Below are positions 42,884 through 53,795 of a DNA stretch of 64,000 bases, piece by piece (the first letter of the stretch is position 1; every line of letters starts with the position of its first letter). The stretch spans positions 5,810-69,809 of the forward strand of contig JBATSB010000084.1 of assembly GCA_049293015.1 (NCBI GenBank), read 5' to 3'. The translations under genes were made by a program, and so were the position numbers. The notes under the pieces are model-generated. The model was not told where the DNA came from and made no database searches. It saw only the letters and a program-made list of their open reading frames with translations. This stretch comes from UBA2330 sp049293015. Its GTDB lineage: Bacteria; Bacteroidota; Ignavibacteria; Tepidaquicellales; Tepidaquicellaceae.

Positions 42884-45511
42884 TTAAAAATCTGAACTTA
42901 CTCCTGCTCTTATAATAAGATTGTCAATATTCCCGTATTGATAGATTGTCTCGCTGTAAAAATCTTTCATCACATTTAGATTTATATTCAGATAACTATT
43001 TAAAGAATATATTGAATTAAAGTATAATGTTGATTTCGTATTTGTCTCAGATTCATGATAATAAGTTGCCCCTATAGAATTACTCCAGTTTTCAATAAAT
43101 TCATATCCCCCTGACAGATCAAATAAAAATGAACTGTGTGAATCAACAGCTTTATTATTAGTATAACCTATACTGCCTGAAATGGTTAAAGGAATTTTTT
43201 GAAATGCAATATTATTCGAACCGTTAAAATTTTGAATTGTGTAATTGTTCAAGCCGTCACTTGAACTGCTGGAGATACTTGAAATTACAAAATTCATCGA
43301 ATTCGAATATATTTTTGTGTTTTGATTTATACCGGTTGTAATTGAGAATACATTAGAAGTATTTCTGAAAGACTGACTGCTGATTAATGCATCATTTGAA
43401 ACAGTATTAGGGCGATAATCAATAATGAAATATGGATAGTCTTTAAAATTTATTTTCAGATTAAATCCCAAACCTGTAGCAGTTGAAGTGGTTGGATTTA
43501 GTTGAGCAATATTGTTTTTATCCAATTTGTAATAAACAGTTGCCAGAATTTTTTTATCAGAAAATGGCTGAGAGACCTTAAATTTTAAAGATTGAATATC
43601 CTGTCTTACATTCGGTGCGCCGAGAGATACATAACCCGGGCCGACTGATGTGAATGAAACTTCTACATTAGTTCCAATTTCATTCGACTTATAGTCAGTA
43701 CTCAATTCATACATATAATCAAATTGACTGCTGATTTTTGGGTCAAGAAAATTATCTAAAAATTTAGGAAAATCTTCAGAAACAAGATCAGGTGAGGTCC
43801 TATCACGGGTAAGCATTGAACCGTTCACTTCTGCTTTAATAGAAAGTTGATCCTGAATAAGACTCAACACAGCATCAGTACCAAACACAGTATTATCTGC
43901 TGGGGTCGTACCATTCGTTACAGAGTTCACATCAATTGAATTTTCATCATCCCACGCTTTAAGAAAATTAAAATGAAAATGAGACTTGTCTTTACTGCCA
44001 ACACCAAGGCTGCTTGCAAGCATATCTCTGGAATAAGTTGTTCCCTGAATAGCTTCCTGATTATTGATACCGGAAATTGCGAAGTATAAAATACCCGGAT
44101 TAATTGAAATATTTGCTCCTGACATTTTTACTCCGTTGACTGTATTGGCAGTATAGTTCGGATAAGTTTTTCCTATATCCAGATTATCAAAATAAGTAAA
44201 GAATTTTAAAGTCGGGCTGATTGAATTATTTACCTGTTTCTCAATCTCTTTTTTCCTTTTATTGATCTCACTTTCGACTGTCTCCTTTATCTGTCCTTCC
44301 AGTTCTTCTATCTTTTTATTTATCTCTTCCGTAATTTTATTTTTTAAAATATTGGGGTCAAACAAGAATCCAAGGCTGTTTATGTTTTGCTTTAAATTAT
44401 CCTGTCTGGTATCGAAATAAAGATCTAAATTAAACGGAATGCCGTAGATGCTGACAGAAGGATCGACAGATATGCTCCCAAAATTTCTCGGCATTTCTGA
44501 ATTCACAGCCTGCTGATCACTATATTCATATTCGGCTTTTGCAGAAAGTCCAAATTTAAAAGGTTTTTTATCAAATAAACTTCTCTTTAATCTGAAATTA
44601 CCTATACCTCCTGATGACGGTAAGTCCATTATACTTTTCCTGTTTGAATTATAATATTTATAAGTATCATAAGAATTATGAGAAAGCTCTTTATCAAGCT
44701 CTTTTCTTTTATCCTTATTGATTTCAGCAGCATCTTTATCACTTCCTTTAAACTTAAACACACTAACAGGACTTTCAAAATATTGAATACCATCTACATA
44801 CGAAATAATTCTCCAGGCATAATTTCTATCGTTGATAAGAGGTTTAGCAGCGAGAGGATATTGAAAAAGCGTTGTCAATATTTTCTCACTATAAAAATAA
44901 ATTGGGTTAGAAAGGAATGCATATTCCGGGGTCTGACGGTTCAGCACTTCTGTGATCTGAAACTGATATGAAACAATTTTTCCCGGGGGAAGAGGTGTAG
45001 GTGGAAGCCATGTAAAGCTCGGCAACAGGAAGAGCACCTCTTCATTATATTCAGGAGAAATAATTTCCATTTTTGTCATGTTGATAATTTCATAATCATT
45101 GCAGAAGCTACCAAGCTCGTCATTGTTACCCGAATTCAATACTGTAATACAAATTGTATAAGTCCCGCTTTCGAATGTTCCAGTCTTGTTCAGAGTCTGT
45201 TCAATATTGTTATTATATTCTTTCAGATCAATCGGACTCATCTCCTGAGAGCTAACCTTTTTCATTCCTTGTGGGAGATCAAATACAGCAGTAGTTGCAG
45301 TTACAACAGGTACTGTACCTCTCGTGACTGAACCGGTTAAATAAACACTAACATCCGCTCCTGTATTATTTAAAGTTACTTTCCACATATCCTCCACCTT
45401 GAACTGAAATGGCGGAGGCTGCTGGAGTGTGACGGTGACCTGGGAGAATATTGTACCTGATATTAACAGGATAACTATTAATAAATAGTATTTTAATTTC
45501 GTCATGATCAT
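42884..45511 (-). CDS. Secreted module fused to a probable outer-membrane beta-barrel
   Basis: This 875-residue protein (a second ATG lies two codons in) has a signal peptide (KYYLLIVILLISGTIFSQ). Residues about 20-260 are a diverged copy of the module shared with the two larger neighbours: PPPF..KVEDMWKVTLNN, GTYTICITVLNSGNNDELGSFC, SPEYNEEVLFLLPSFTWLP, FQYPLAAKPLINDRNYAWRI. A charged coiled-coil stretch is at about residues 395-430 (KNKITEEINKKIEELEGQIK). From about 310 to the end the sequence alternates polar/aromatic strands (YGIPFNLDLYFDTR, SIGATYYHESETN) and ends in Phe, as outer-membrane barrels do. It is the last gene of the probable operon and may anchor the others. I do not know the family; the N-terminal layout recalls large Bacteroidota secreted proteins. 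Confidence 0.75.
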   Translation of the reverse strand: MIMTKLKYYLLIVILLISGTIFSQVTVTLQQPPPFQFKVEDMWKVTLNNTGADVSVYLTGSVTRGTVPVVTATTAVFDLPQGMKKVSSQEMSPIDLKEYNNNIEQTLNKTGTFESGTYTICITVLNSGNNDELGSFCNDYEIINMTKMEIISPEYNEEVLFLLPSFTWLPPTPLPPGKIVSYQFQITEVLNRQTPEYAFLSNPIYFYSEKILTTLFQYPLAAKPLINDRNYAWRIISYVDGIQYFESPVSVFKFKGSDKDAAEINKDKRKELDKELSHNSYDTYKYYNSNRKSIMDLPSSGGIGNFRLKRSLFDKKPFKFGLSAKAEYEYSDQQAVNSEMPRNFGSISVDPSVSIYGIPFNLDLYFDTRQDNLKQNINSLGFLFDPNILKNKITEEINKKIEELEGQIKETVESEINKRKKEIEKQVNNSISPTLKFFTYFDNLDIGKTYPNYTANTVNGVKMSGANISINPGILYFAISGINNQEAIQGTTYSRDMLASSLGVGSKDKSHFHFNFLKAWDDENSIDVNSVTNGTTPADNTVFGTDAVLSLIQDQLSIKAEVNGSMLTRDRTSPDLVSEDFPKFLDNFLDPKISSQFDYMYELSTDYKSNEIGTNVEVSFTSVGPGYVSLGAPNVRQDIQSLKFKVSQPFSDKKILATVYYKLDKNNIAQLNPTTSTATGLGFNLKINFKDYPYFIIDYRPNTVSNDALISSQSFRNTSNVFSITTGINQNTKIYSNSMNFVISSISSSSSDGLNNYTIQNFNGSNNIAFQKIPLTISGSIGYTNNKAVDSHSSFLFDLSGGYEFIENWSNSIGATYYHESETNTKSTLYFNSIYSLNSYLNINLNVMKDFYSETIYQYGNIDNLIIRAGVSSDF

Positions 45512-45536
45512 AATTATTTTTAAATAATTGAATACA

Positions 45537-47954
45537 TTATGGAATTTTGAATTCTTGCTTTATTTTACAGTTATTTATCTGACCAGTAATTCCATTTAAT
45601 AAAGTAAACATGAATTCAAGATACACTGAAGTACCTGAAACATTACTTGATGCAAAGGAACATGTATGGTATGACGATGTTGAAACCGGTGACATGCCAG
45701 AAGGAGCATAATTTGGTAAAGCCGGACTTGTTAACAATGTATTACCGGGAGGACCGATCAATGTAATTGTAAAATTGGCAGGGCATTGAAATCCTGAACT
45801 ATTATTTATTTTAAATCTTACTTTATATTTTGGAATACCCAAGTAAGTTCCACTTTGAACTATAGAACCAAAAGATGGTAAATACAAAGTGAAAGTGCAT
45901 TTTACACATTCACATTGATTTCCTTGCACATTCCAAAATGCTGAAGAAGTAACACAGGTACCTGTAGAGGTGGTTACACTTGATGTTACATAATAATTGC
46001 CGGCAGTTGTAATGTTAACAGTTGATCCCGATCCTATAGGAACTGATGAGGGATTTTTGTACCAGGTTAATGTACCAATGCAGTTAGTTGAGAGTTGTAT
46101 GCCAATCAATGGAGGTTGATTACAAATATAATGTGAAGTACCTGTTATTACAGGAGCAGGTGTAGGATCATTAATATACCACGGAACGGATACATTACTA
46201 CACCCATTAGTTGTAACTTTTACCCGATAACAACCTGGCTGTGTAACTTCATATGAAGGAGAATTAGAATTCGATATATCTAAGTATGACGTACAACTTC
46301 CACAACTTGTACAAGCTCCGCAATTGTTTGCACAACTTGAACATCGTTGCCATTTATATACTGATGCTGGAGAATTAGTTACCAGAAAAATGCTTCCGTT
46401 ACAAGGCAAGTCATGATCAGTAGGTTCGATAATAGGTACAGGTGGAGAGGGTGATACATTGATAACTATAGTACTGGTATAAGTACAGATTCCCATACAA
46501 CCAAGCCAGGAACACGGCCAGGGAAGCGTGAAAAATTGAATACCAACTAAAGTATAGTTTCCAGAAGTTAAACTAACAGGTAACGAAACAGTCTGCAATG
46601 CGACTCCATTTCCTGTCAAGAGAGGTGTTACTGCGTTAAGAAATGGATCAAGTAAAATATAATAATAATTTGAGGAGATATTTGTAGCATTGAATGTCAG
46701 AGTAGCTTGACTTCCCTGACATACATTTATAATACTTGGTGCACTCAATGCAAAAGTGCAAGCAGGCGGCGGTGGCATTGGCAATCTAAAACCACCTACC
46801 ATGCTGTATCCAACCTGATCTCCTTTCACATTCCATGCTGTAATTGTCCATAAATAAAACTTGTTGGAATCAATTGGCTTCATTGAAGTAGGATATAGAA
46901 ATTTTGTTTCAGTAATATTTCTTTCTTCAAACAATGGAGAATTAGTTTCCATGACAATCTTTAGATCCTGGATTTCAGTCATCACCACAATTTTTATTGA
47001 ATACGTAAGACCTGGCTCTGAAATTTTTGATTTCCATATAAATTCCGGTCTTGATTCTCCTTCTTTTGCATTCATCATGGGTGAAATCAAATCAATCAAA
47101 AATTCCTCCTTCACTTCAACTATATCTTCATCAGGCAATGTAACAATACTATCTTCCTTTGATATTTCAAATTTCGAAACACTAAATGAATTCAGACTAA
47201 GGATAGCATTCTTCTCAAAGTTGTTAGAATTCGCTATTCCCCACGCATACTTCTTCCCTTCTTCAAATCTTGCAGCTGCATTAGGATATTGCAAAAATGT
47301 TGTATTTATTCCCTTCTTTTCAAAAAAAGCCTTATTGTTTTTCAATGCTGTTTCATTAGACTGTTGCTCCATTACTTCTACTATCTTCAGAGTATATCCA
47401 CCTTCCGGCATCTTTCCTCCGGATGACCAGGTGAATGTAACAGGAGCTTTTGCATCTATCTCTTCACCGTCTGCAGGACTTATTAATGAGATCAAACCAG
47501 TTTCACTAACTTCCTGATTTATACAGTCGCTACCAAGCTCTTCATTTCCAACTGCAGAAATTACTTTTACACAGATCTCGTAATTACCTGAAGGAAATTT
47601 CCCAGCTCTTATCAATGACTCTTTATATCTTGGATCTGATGCTGTATATTCAACATCAGGTGTTTTTGGAAGGTCTTTAATTTTAATATTGTTTAATCCT
47701 TTCTTAAGCATAAAAGGAACCGTTGTTCCTTTTGCAATTTGTCCGTCCTTACTTTCTATAGCAGTGCCGATTAAATAAACTGATTTTCCGGAGTCAGAAT
47801 TATTGGTCACGCTAATATTCCAGAAGTCCGCCGTGTTCAATGAGCCCGGCGGCGGCATTTTAAGGGAAACAATAAAATTTTGCTGAGCATTTGATTCCAT
47901 AGTAAGAAAAATCAATATAAAACTTAAGGCTAGAGTAGAGATTGTTTTTTTCAT
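45537..47954 (-). CDS. Large secreted protein with shared N-terminal module
   Basis: This 805-residue protein has a signal peptide (TISTLALSFILIFLTMESNAQ) and a 245-residue module nearly identical to that of the gene at 50929..53691: MPPPGSLNTADFWNISVTNN, VYLIGTAIESKDGQIAKGT, DPRYKESLIRAGKFPSGNYE, EELGSDC, ITFTW-like Ig segment, FLQYPNAAARFEEGKKYAWGI. A second Ig-like 'FIWKSKISEPG' segment and PKD/HYR-like Cys-rich domains follow (CSSCANNCGACTSCGSC around residue 545). It ends KQEFKIP without the NPFNP sorting domain. Probably exported to the cell surface; no enzyme motif seen. It lies 25 bp upstream of the barrel gene. Confidence 0.75.
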   Translation of the reverse strand: MKKTISTLALSFILIFLTMESNAQQNFIVSLKMPPPGSLNTADFWNISVTNNSDSGKSVYLIGTAIESKDGQIAKGTTVPFMLKKGLNNIKIKDLPKTPDVEYTASDPRYKESLIRAGKFPSGNYEICVKVISAVGNEELGSDCINQEVSETGLISLISPADGEEIDAKAPVTFTWSSGGKMPEGGYTLKIVEVMEQQSNETALKNNKAFFEKKGINTTFLQYPNAAARFEEGKKYAWGIANSNNFEKNAILSLNSFSVSKFEISKEDSIVTLPDEDIVEVKEEFLIDLISPMMNAKEGESRPEFIWKSKISEPGLTYSIKIVVMTEIQDLKIVMETNSPLFEERNITETKFLYPTSMKPIDSNKFYLWTITAWNVKGDQVGYSMVGGFRLPMPPPPACTFALSAPSIINVCQGSQATLTFNATNISSNYYYILLDPFLNAVTPLLTGNGVALQTVSLPVSLTSGNYTLVGIQFFTLPWPCSWLGCMGICTYTSTIVINVSPSPPVPIIEPTDHDLPCNGSIFLVTNSPASVYKWQRCSSCANNCGACTSCGSCTSYLDISNSNSPSYEVTQPGCYRVKVTTNGCSNVSVPWYINDPTPAPVITGTSHYICNQPPLIGIQLSTNCIGTLTWYKNPSSVPIGSGSTVNITTAGNYYVTSSVTTSTGTCVTSSAFWNVQGNQCECVKCTFTLYLPSFGSIVQSGTYLGIPKYKVRFKINNSSGFQCPANFTITLIGPPGNTLLTSPALPNYAPSGMSPVSTSSYHTCSFASSNVSGTSVYLEFMFTLLNGITGQINNCKIKQEFKIP

Positions 47955-48058
47955 AATGTTTTTTATTTAATATTTAAAATTTCATATTTTGAATTACAAA
48001 TTAGTTTATGTGATCTCATATTTAGAATATTACTTACTTGTTTAAATTTTTAAAAAAA

Positions 48059-50929
48059 TCATTCCGGACATAAGCATCCCTGAGGTTCATATAAATTTGT
48101 TTCAAAAGACCCGCATGGAGAACTGATAATAACTTTGAATTTATCACCAGGGCTGATAGCAACGCCGGTCAATATTATATCGCCGTTTGAATTTGGTGTT
48201 AGTGTTTGTGTCGAAATCGGGGTAGTACTTGGTTCCTTATATAATTTAACTACGAACGGTCCGGAAGTTGCGCAATTTGGTGTTACCGTCAAGTCAACCA
48301 CTAAACCTGGACTGAAGCAAACACATGAAGGACCGGATAACAAAGCAGCAAAACTGTAAACGACTAACGAATCGGATGTTACGTCTCCACAAATCGGATC
48401 TGTCAATACCACGTTGTATATACCGGGAACCGTTATGTTCAATGGACTTACTCCTGTGGTTCCAGGTATTACTGTTCCATTTAGATACCATTGAAAATCC
48501 AAAAATAAGATTGGAACGTTTATATTATACAATGGAATGACGGATGCATTTATATAGATTGAAGGACATAATAACCCCGGACATACACCGGGAGATTGAT
48601 TAAAATAATCTATAGAAACTGTTAATTTTGAGTGGGAAAATACATTTATCATTGGGGAATAATCCGGCGGACAAACTCCATTGGTAAATTTAACTCTATA
48701 CTCTGTATGTTCAATTAATCTATTTGTATTCCAAAATTGCGTATTTGCTGCACCTGCAATATCAACCCATTGTCCTGCAGTTCCCGTTACACTCTTCATC
48801 TGCCATTGTATATCACCACAATAATTGTTATCAACCAAATGAAGTTGTGTATCTTCACCCATACAAATATCCCTTCTGTCAGCAACTATGTTTGTCGACT
48901 TTGAACTTGCATACACTTTTATACTTATTGGAATAGTTGGATTGCATATGCCATCGCAAACAGTCACACTATAATTATATATTTTAAAAGGACAATCTGA
49001 AAGTGAAGCAGTCAAACCTTGTAAAGAGATCTGACGCTCATGAGTGTTATTAACAGGGTTAATGGGAAGGTTGGTTTGTAAGTCCATCCAAATAACCGGA
49101 CAGGAATAATTATTATCCAAGCCATTAAGGGTCAGAATAGTCGAGCCCGGATTGCATAATATCATTGGTCCGCTTAGTGTGAGTGAGAAAACAGGATTAA
49201 CAGTTACAGTAGCTACATTTGTAACAACAGGTGAATTTGTACAATTCGGATCTGTTAAAATTGCCTGATACCAGTATTGGGTAATTTCACTTGGTGGATT
49301 ACAGATAAGATTACCGGTGTTTAAGTAACTGCCTGTACCAACTTGGGTCCAGGGATTTGATGGAGCTTGGTTTGTTCCCGGATCCACAGTTGACATAAAC
49401 CATTCAATATTACCACCACTTCCGGTATAACCTGTGGATGTAATTGTTGATCCCTGATTATTGCAAATAACGGGTGGGATTGCCTCTATAATTATGTTGC
49501 ATTCAGCAGGTTCCGCACATGTCGGCAAAGTATAAGATCCTATGCAAGTGAAAGATGTACCACCGTTGTTAGAAAACCCATATGATACAATAGAACCATT
49601 AGGAAAATTTTCACCACAAAAACCACCTATTTCAGTAGGTGATGTTAAAGAACCTGAACCTTTAGTGAAAAAGAATCTATCTTCAGTTGGAGTTACAAAA
49701 TCAATGAATGCTACATTCCATCCTGCAGCGGGAGCAATAGAAGTACAATTTGATGCATGAGGAACATCTACATAAAATGAATTTATTGGTGAGCTCACAC
49801 TGGCATTTACTGTCATCATTAAACAACAACTGTTGACAGATGACGGAGCTTGGGTAAATGTTATATCATTGCTGCAAGGAGGTGGATTGGGTGGAGAGCA
49901 AGGAGACAAATACGTATCAGTACAAAACCAACTTGATCCGCCATCATTTGAAAATCCATATTCTATTTGATTTCCATTGATCGGAGAATTATTGAAACAA
50001 ACACTTAATAAATCAACAGGCAGATTTTCTAAGTTTCCGGAATTAGTTGTCCATAAATATCGATCGTAAATAGATGATGATGTATTATCAAAGTTTAACG
50101 ACCATGTAACGTCCTGATAAGATTGTCCTGCCCAAGTCGATAAATGGGGAACATCAATGTAAAATGCATTAATCGGTTCAGTACCTTCGAGATAAACACG
50201 ATAGCAACATTCTATATAATTTGGAAAAACGTAAGGTACAAAGTTTAAATGATTATAACAGGTCGATGGAATACAGGGGACTAATATTGGTAGATTTTCA
50301 TAACAAACCCAGGAATTGCCATTGTAAGAAAATCCATATCCTACTAATTGACCCATTTGAGATGGATTGTTAAAACAAATGTTACCCAATATCACTTGTG
50401 AAGTTGTACTTCCTCCTGAATAGAACCAATTAAATCTGTCTGCATCTGTGCCGGGTGTAAATGTATATGACCATCCTAATGGTGGAGTGGAGACAGTACC
50501 ATCAGTTGATGAAGCCGGGACATCAAGATAAAATTCATCTATTGGGTCAATGCCGGCAAGTATTGTAATGTCAAAACAACAATTTACATTGGGTGAAGCA
50601 GATGGAGTAATAGTTACATTTCTTGTGCATGAACTCGTCGAAGAAGGATTTGAACTTTCAGATTTATTACCCCCGGCTACCGGATTACCCGCTGCAAGGT
50701 TGTAAGATTCAGTTTCATTATATACCTGTAATGATTTTATAAAATCCGGAACTGTTCCGATTTTTTTAGTAATCTTATTTACATCATTATTCTTTACTTC
50801 AGTATTAGATGAATCTTTGTTTTCTTTTAGGAATATTCCTGATTCTTGTTGAACATTATGCAATGCATTGGCAGCGAAGAAGAAACACAGCAGGAATATC
50901 ATTAATTTAAAAATTTTTATTTTTTTCAT
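48059..50929 (-). CDS. Large secreted protein with three novel Cys-rich repeats
   Basis: This 956-residue protein has a signal anchor (IFKLMIFLLCFFFAANAL). Residues about 100-480 hold three repeats of about 120 residues, each with a CC pair, then 'PI..FY.DVP..S', a Trp, 'DRF/DRY', and a closing 'GFSNxGGxSWxC'. The remainder is a series of PKD/Ig-like beta domains with many Cys, ending YEPQGCLCPE. There is no T9SS sorting motif. The start overlaps the stop of the upstream gene by one base (TAATG), so translation is coupled. I do not recognise the 120-residue repeat. It is presumably an extracellular structural or adhesive protein. Confidence 0.75.
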   Translation of the reverse strand: MKKIKIFKLMIFLLCFFFAANALHNVQQESGIFLKENKDSSNTEVKNNDVNKITKKIGTVPDFIKSLQVYNETESYNLAAGNPVAGGNKSESSNPSSTSSCTRNVTITPSASPNVNCCFDITILAGIDPIDEFYLDVPASSTDGTVSTPPLGWSYTFTPGTDADRFNWFYSGGSTTSQVILGNICFNNPSQMGQLVGYGFSYNGNSWVCYENLPILVPCIPSTCYNHLNFVPYVFPNYIECCYRVYLEGTEPINAFYIDVPHLSTWAGQSYQDVTWSLNFDNTSSSIYDRYLWTTNSGNLENLPVDLLSVCFNNSPINGNQIEYGFSNDGGSSWFCTDTYLSPCSPPNPPPCSNDITFTQAPSSVNSCCLMMTVNASVSSPINSFYVDVPHASNCTSIAPAAGWNVAFIDFVTPTEDRFFFTKGSGSLTSPTEIGGFCGENFPNGSIVSYGFSNNGGTSFTCIGSYTLPTCAEPAECNIIIEAIPPVICNNQGSTITSTGYTGSGGNIEWFMSTVDPGTNQAPSNPWTQVGTGSYLNTGNLICNPPSEITQYWYQAILTDPNCTNSPVVTNVATVTVNPVFSLTLSGPMILCNPGSTILTLNGLDNNYSCPVIWMDLQTNLPINPVNNTHERQISLQGLTASLSDCPFKIYNYSVTVCDGICNPTIPISIKVYASSKSTNIVADRRDICMGEDTQLHLVDNNYCGDIQWQMKSVTGTAGQWVDIAGAANTQFWNTNRLIEHTEYRVKFTNGVCPPDYSPMINVFSHSKLTVSIDYFNQSPGVCPGLLCPSIYINASVIPLYNINVPILFLDFQWYLNGTVIPGTTGVSPLNITVPGIYNVVLTDPICGDVTSDSLVVYSFAALLSGPSCVCFSPGLVVDLTVTPNCATSGPFVVKLYKEPSTTPISTQTLTPNSNGDIILTGVAISPGDKFKVIISSPCGSFETNLYEPQGCLCPE

Positions 50930-53691
50930 TATGGCATCTCTATTTTAGGACAAACTTTTATATCAAATGGTATTTCATTTTTGCAGCCGGATGCATTTGT
51001 AACTTCAAGAATAAAATTAGTCAAAGGCTTTACAGGACAAAATGTAATGAAGTTAGAAGTATTATTTGGATCTAATGTAAGTCCCGGATCATCACTGGTC
51101 CAGTTGTAAGTTACTCCCGGTATGTTGGTTGCTGTTACAGTCAGACACTGACCTTCGCAAACACAGCAGGGTACAGGTTCCAAAGCAACAGGTATATTTT
51201 CAGGTTCAATAATAATTTCAGAAACAGATTCACCACATTCATTTTTTATGCTGAGTGAGTATGTTCCATAATCTTGTGCATTGAATGGCTGAACAGGAAA
51301 AGGCTGCCAGTTACCAGGTGGATTTGCAGGAGATGTCCACATATATTCCAGAGCTAATCCATCTGCAGTGTATGAAGATTGAAGACTCAAAGGTTGATTT
51401 AATGGAACTGTGCAGGATGTAATTGGTCCGGGTGGTTCAATAACTGGAGGAGCCGGAGGACGGATCACCAGCACAACACAATAAAAAATCTTATCAGGAC
51501 ACAGACCGTTCGGATCATTAATAACTGCTCTGTACCATGTTGTGGTATTTAAACTATTTGTGTTCACAGAAGTGTTACCTGTAAAACCTGTAGGTAACCA
51601 TCCGCCGTTAACTATATCTGGTGGCGGTGTTACCAATGGGTTTGTAGAGTATTGTGGAGGTGCTCCATTGGAATAATCAAACTCGTCTACAAGAAAATCC
51701 CATTGAATATTACCTGGGTAAGGATTGCCATTAATGTCGGTCAAAGTTAGAAGCGCATCGCATCCTATACAAATTGGAAGCCAAGTTGTTGGACACGCAG
51801 GATACGGATTTACGCATGCACCTAATCCCGGTGCAGGTGTTGTTTGGATGTTAGGCTTTACACAAATAAAACCGTCAGGAGGAGGGTCATAGAAAGTAAC
51901 TTTGGTAGTTACTTCTACCGGCGGGCAGCTACCATTTTGAAGTATAACTTTATAGTTTGTTGTCATTGAAACCTCATCCAGTACATGTATAATAGCGACG
52001 CCATTCGATATGAAAAAATCAGGTTGATCTGCCATCAATACCCAACCTCCGGATGATAGATTTGAGTAATACCATGTCCATTGTGTTGCAGTATAGCCCG
52101 GTTGTAAATTAATGACCACCGACTGTAAACTGTTGGTATTGCACAATATATTTGGATTTACAGTTAGTGCCGTTCCGACAGTCGGAGCAAAAACTACGAA
52201 TGAAACAGGAGTTGAAAATGACCACGCACAGGAAGTCTTACTTTTGACTATAGATGAGAAGCAATATTCACCTGCCTGTAAATTAGCCGGAGTAGTATAA
52301 GTACTACCGTTAAAGCCGGTAAGAGACATCCATCCGGATAGTGGTACAGAAAAATTTCCTGTCACAGGATCAATTGTAACCGGAGATATAGCATCAGAAG
52401 ATGTCGGAGCTACACAAGGTGCTGCCGAAATTAACCATTGATAATCAAAGTCATTCTGATCAATATGATCAAGAGAAAGTAAGGTCGAAGTCCCTAAACA
52501 AACTGAAGGCAGACTTGAGAGGGTATTTGCTGTAACTGTATTTGAAATTGATCCGGCACTAAAGAATAATTCTATATGACAACATTGAGTACCTCCGCTA
52601 AATGAATTTACAATCAAAGTATAATTACCTGTAGATGTTGGGTTGAGAGTAAACTGGGAACCGGTCGCAGTTGATGAAGTATTACCAGGATCCGTTAAAT
52701 TCCATTCAAATGTAAATGAACCTGTGGAGACTGGAGTTGCCACAAAGTCATATTGATTACCTGTACATAGTAAAGTTGGATTTGAAATATTAGTTGAAAA
52801 AATAAGTCCTGCATTTGGAGGTAAGGCATCTACAGAAAAAGTGCAATTGCAATTTCCGGAGGGAGGAGTCTCAATTTTAATTTTAACGGGATGTTTTGTC
52901 GTGTCATTTATTACTTTATCTTTAGTTTTTATACTAATTGCCCATATCTCGCTGACAATATTTAAACTGGATATTCCCCAGCAATATTTCTTACCTTCTT
53001 CAAATTTCATTGCTGCATTAGGATATTGAAAAGAAGTTGTTTTTATTCCCTTCTTTTCAAAAAATGCTTTATTGTTTTTCATTGCTGTTTCATTTGACTG
53101 CTGATTCATTACCTCAACTATCTTTAGTGTATATCCACCTTCAGGAATCTTACCTCCAGGAGACCATGTAAATGAAACAGGAGCTTTTGCTTCTATCACT
53201 TCTCCGTCTGAAGGATTTATTAAAGAAATCAATCCAGCTTCAATAACTTCCTGATCGAAACAATCACTTCCAAGCTCTTCATTATTGACTGCGGAAATCA
53301 CTTTCACGCAGATCTCATATTGACCTGAAGGAAATTTCCCTGCTCTTACCAATGATTCTTTATATCTTGGATCAGATGCTGTGTATTCTATATCAGGAGT
53401 TTTCGGAAGGTCTTTTATTTTAATAATGTTCATTCCTTTTTTCAGCATGAAAGGAACTGTTGTCCCTTTTGCAATCTGACCGTCTTTACTTTCAGTTGCG
53501 ATACCAATTAAATAAACTGATTTTCCGGAGTCTGAATTATTGGTCACGCTAATATTCCAGAAATCCGCCATGTTCAATGTGCCCGGAGGCGGCATTTTTA
53601 AATTTACAATAAATTGCGTCTGAGCATTTGCTTTCGTTGAAAGAAAAATCAAGATCAAACTTATGACTAGAGTAGAGATTGTTCTTTTCAT
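50929..53691 (-). CDS. Large secreted protein, first gene of surface-protein operon
   Basis: This 920-residue protein has a signal peptide (TISTLVISLILIFLSTKANAQ). Residues 20-250 are the shared module, highly similar to the gene at 45537 (MPPPGTLNMADFWNISVTNN ... FQYPNAAMKFEEGKKYCWGI). Cys-rich PKD/Ig-like domains follow (CNCTFSVDALPPNAG; TGNYTLIVNSFSGGTQCCHI; VPCCVCEGQCLTVTATNIPG), and the end is FDIKVCPKIEMP. There is no sorting domain of NPFNP type. It shares a TAATG overlap with the next gene. A conserved leader (53796..53917) precedes it and matches one before the 54250..57384 gene. Confidence 0.75.
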   Translation of the reverse strand: MKRTISTLVISLILIFLSTKANAQTQFIVNLKMPPPGTLNMADFWNISVTNNSDSGKSVYLIGIATESKDGQIAKGTTVPFMLKKGMNIIKIKDLPKTPDIEYTASDPRYKESLVRAGKFPSGQYEICVKVISAVNNEELGSDCFDQEVIEAGLISLINPSDGEVIEAKAPVSFTWSPGGKIPEGGYTLKIVEVMNQQSNETAMKNNKAFFEKKGIKTTSFQYPNAAMKFEEGKKYCWGISSLNIVSEIWAISIKTKDKVINDTTKHPVKIKIETPPSGNCNCTFSVDALPPNAGLIFSTNISNPTLLCTGNQYDFVATPVSTGSFTFEWNLTDPGNTSSTATGSQFTLNPTSTGNYTLIVNSFSGGTQCCHIELFFSAGSISNTVTANTLSSLPSVCLGTSTLLSLDHIDQNDFDYQWLISAAPCVAPTSSDAISPVTIDPVTGNFSVPLSGWMSLTGFNGSTYTTPANLQAGEYCFSSIVKSKTSCAWSFSTPVSFVVFAPTVGTALTVNPNILCNTNSLQSVVINLQPGYTATQWTWYYSNLSSGGWVLMADQPDFFISNGVAIIHVLDEVSMTTNYKVILQNGSCPPVEVTTKVTFYDPPPDGFICVKPNIQTTPAPGLGACVNPYPACPTTWLPICIGCDALLTLTDINGNPYPGNIQWDFLVDEFDYSNGAPPQYSTNPLVTPPPDIVNGGWLPTGFTGNTSVNTNSLNTTTWYRAVINDPNGLCPDKIFYCVVLVIRPPAPPVIEPPGPITSCTVPLNQPLSLQSSYTADGLALEYMWTSPANPPGNWQPFPVQPFNAQDYGTYSLSIKNECGESVSEIIIEPENIPVALEPVPCCVCEGQCLTVTATNIPGVTYNWTSDDPGLTLDPNNTSNFITFCPVKPLTNFILEVTNASGCKNEIPFDIKVCPKIEMP

Positions 53692-53795
53692 AATGATATT
53701 AACTAATTATTTTTTGAATACTCTGTTTAATTTTTTATTGGGGAAACACTATTTTTTGATTATTATTTTTTCAATCAATTAATACCGACTTTATG

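Noticed and set aside
46861..47517. 218-codon plus-strand frame inside the secreted-protein gene at 45537..47954
   Set aside because: It is antisense to a well supported gene with signal peptide and paralog; it has no recognisable motif.
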